Origin: Alkalidesulfovibrio alkalitolerans DSM 16529
GTDB lineage: Bacteria > Desulfobacterota > Desulfovibrionia > Desulfovibrionales > Desulfovibrionaceae
Direction of reading: 5' to 3'
DNA: 64,000 bases
NCBI RefSeq assembly: GCF_000422245.1
Contig: NZ_ATHI01000001.1
Span: forward strand, 62,001 to 126,000
Within the stretch, counting starts at the first letter, position 1. Each line of letters begins with the position of its first letter. Below, piece by piece: positions 63,174 to 64,000 of this stretch. The position numbers and the translations under genes were made by a program. Under the pieces are notes generated by a model. The model was not told the DNA's origin. It did no database searches and saw nothing but the letters and a program-made list of their open reading frames with translations.

Positions 63174-64000
63174 TCAACGGTGGAGAAGAAAAGAAAGACA
63201 GGCCTCGGCGTCCGAAAGCGCCTTGCGCCGTGCCTTCGCCGAGAAGTCGTCGTTGGCCAGGGCCATGTGCAGCCAGCTCGCCAGGGGGCGCAGGAACGGA
63301 ATCTGCGCCCGCCAGAAATCGTCGGGCATGGTTCCCCGAAGCCCCTGCCCCAGGTTTCGCGCGAAGCGCGGCATGGCCCGGCCGAGCACCTCGGCGAGAT
63401 GCGGCGCATCCTCGCGCAGCCGCGTGGCCGCAGCAAGCGCCGGGGCCTCGTCCCACAGGCCAAGGCGGGCTCCGAAATAGGCCTGCCAGAATTCGCCGCT
63501 CAGGTCGCGGGCAAAGACCGCGCGGCCCGTCTCTCGCGTGGCCGGGGAGAGCGCATACAGACCAAGGGGGCTCTTGCCGGTGCGCAAGAGCCGCGCTCCG
63601 GGCGTGCGCAGCCGCGCGGTCCTGGCGGACGGCGCGGCCGTGAGGTGGTCGGCCAGAAGCGCTACCCGGCGTGGGCTGGCGGCCGCGTGGCAGAGATGGC
63701 TTTCGCGCTCGCAGGACCAGCAGCCCGAGCAGGAGACCGAGGAGCGCAGGACGTGGTGTCCGGGCTGATACGGCCCGGTCTCCCAGGGGTGCACGTTGCC
63801 CAGGGAAAGGTTCAGGCAGGAAAGGCCGGTCCAGGCCGCGAGATGCATGGGGCCGGTGTCCGGCGTCACGAGCAGGGCCATGGTCTGGCCCACGGCGATG
63901 AATTCCTTCAGGGAGAGCTTGCCCGCCAGATTCAGGATGCGCACGGGCCCGCGCGCCCGCTCTCTGGCCGTCCGCATGGCCTCGGCGGCCAGATCCTTTT
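63174..64000 (-). CDS. Family 9 glycosyltransferase (heptosyltransferase-like), C-terminal part
   Basis: Only the C-terminal 275 codons are present; the gene continues beyond base 64000. The donor-binding region VTPDTGPMHLAAWTGLSCLNLSLG is the GT9 signature with the conserved DxGPMHLA. Cysteines in CSGCWSCERESHLC (about 91-104 of the visible part) suggest a metal or redox site that is not typical of GT9. The C-terminal 120 residues are helical. It could add heptose or another sugar to the lipopolysaccharide core. Confidence 0.88.
   Translation of the reverse strand, partial: KDLAAEAMRTARERARGPVRILNLAGKLSLKEFIAVGQTMALLVTPDTGPMHLAAWTGLSCLNLSLGNVHPWETGPYQPGHHVLRSSVSCSGCWSCERESHLCHAAASPRRVALLADHLTAAPSARTARLRTPGARLLRTGKSPLGLYALSPATRETGRAVFARDLSGEFWQAYFGARLGLWDEAPALAAATRLREDAPHLAEVLGRAMPRFARNLGQGLRGTMPDDFWRAQIPFLRPLASWLHMALANDDFSAKARRKALSDAEACLSFLLHR

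Overview
The window comes from a high-GC Gram-negative bacterium, most likely a Desulfovibrionaceae-type sulfate reducer (inference). The clues are a two-cluster ferredoxin with the Cys-x2-Asp-x2-Cys signature known from Desulfovibrio africanus ferredoxin III, a YkgJ/TPR gene set beside it, anaerobe-style redox genes, a bacterial V/A-type ATPase, and outer-membrane glycan genes. No rRNA, tRNA, CRISPR array, transposase or phage gene was seen.

Left part (1-28,900): the 5' end of uvrA is cut by the window edge. A minus-strand redox/permease operon follows: a CVC-type ArsR repressor, a small thioredoxin-fold protein, a periplasmic thioredoxin, CcdA, a COG0701 permease, a second thioredoxin, a rhodanese and a MauE/DoxX-like membrane protein. 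Next come a Na+/Ca2+ antiporter, a cNMP-domain protein divergent from an atypical histidine kinase, the ferredoxin, a YkgJ-hypothetical-TPR operon, ychF, two RNA methyltransferases, a class II photolyase, a GNAT, an O-methyltransferase, ilvD, an HD protein, several small genes, purB and pyrE. A three-gene operon then encodes an L,D-transpeptidase-fold enzyme with two NTF2-like domains, a membrane coiled-coil protein and an M99 carboxypeptidase with a Csd4-type zinc site. It resembles the cell-curvature enzymes of Helicobacter, Campylobacter and Bdellovibrio.

Middle (28,900-38,600): a seven-gene V/A-type ATPase operon (E, DUF2764, A, B, D, I, K), lacking separate F and G genes, with Na+-type residues in the K proteolipid, a long hairpin between B and D, and an 87-residue acidic tail on B. 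It is followed by an MptE-like (DUF115) gene.

Right part (39,000-60,400): a surface-glycan cluster. It holds gmd and fcl (GDP-fucose), five recognisable glycosyltransferases, an AsnB-type amidotransferase, a FemAB-like GNAT, two DegT aminotransferases, a sulfotransferase, a CMP-sugar synthetase, a sugar epimerase, two radical SAM proteins and two unknown genes. Most genes overlap by ATGA, so translation is probably coupled. At 46,976-47,515 the cluster contains fused fragments of about four former genes. The window ends with a small secreted protein, a MOSC protein, a STAS protein, folD and a truncated family 9 glycosyltransferase.

Throughout the window a modular intergenic repeat recurs just after gene ends, always in the same orientation relative to the gene it follows. 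Two loci (1,127-1,295 and 20,057-20,441) carry the same modules in different order.
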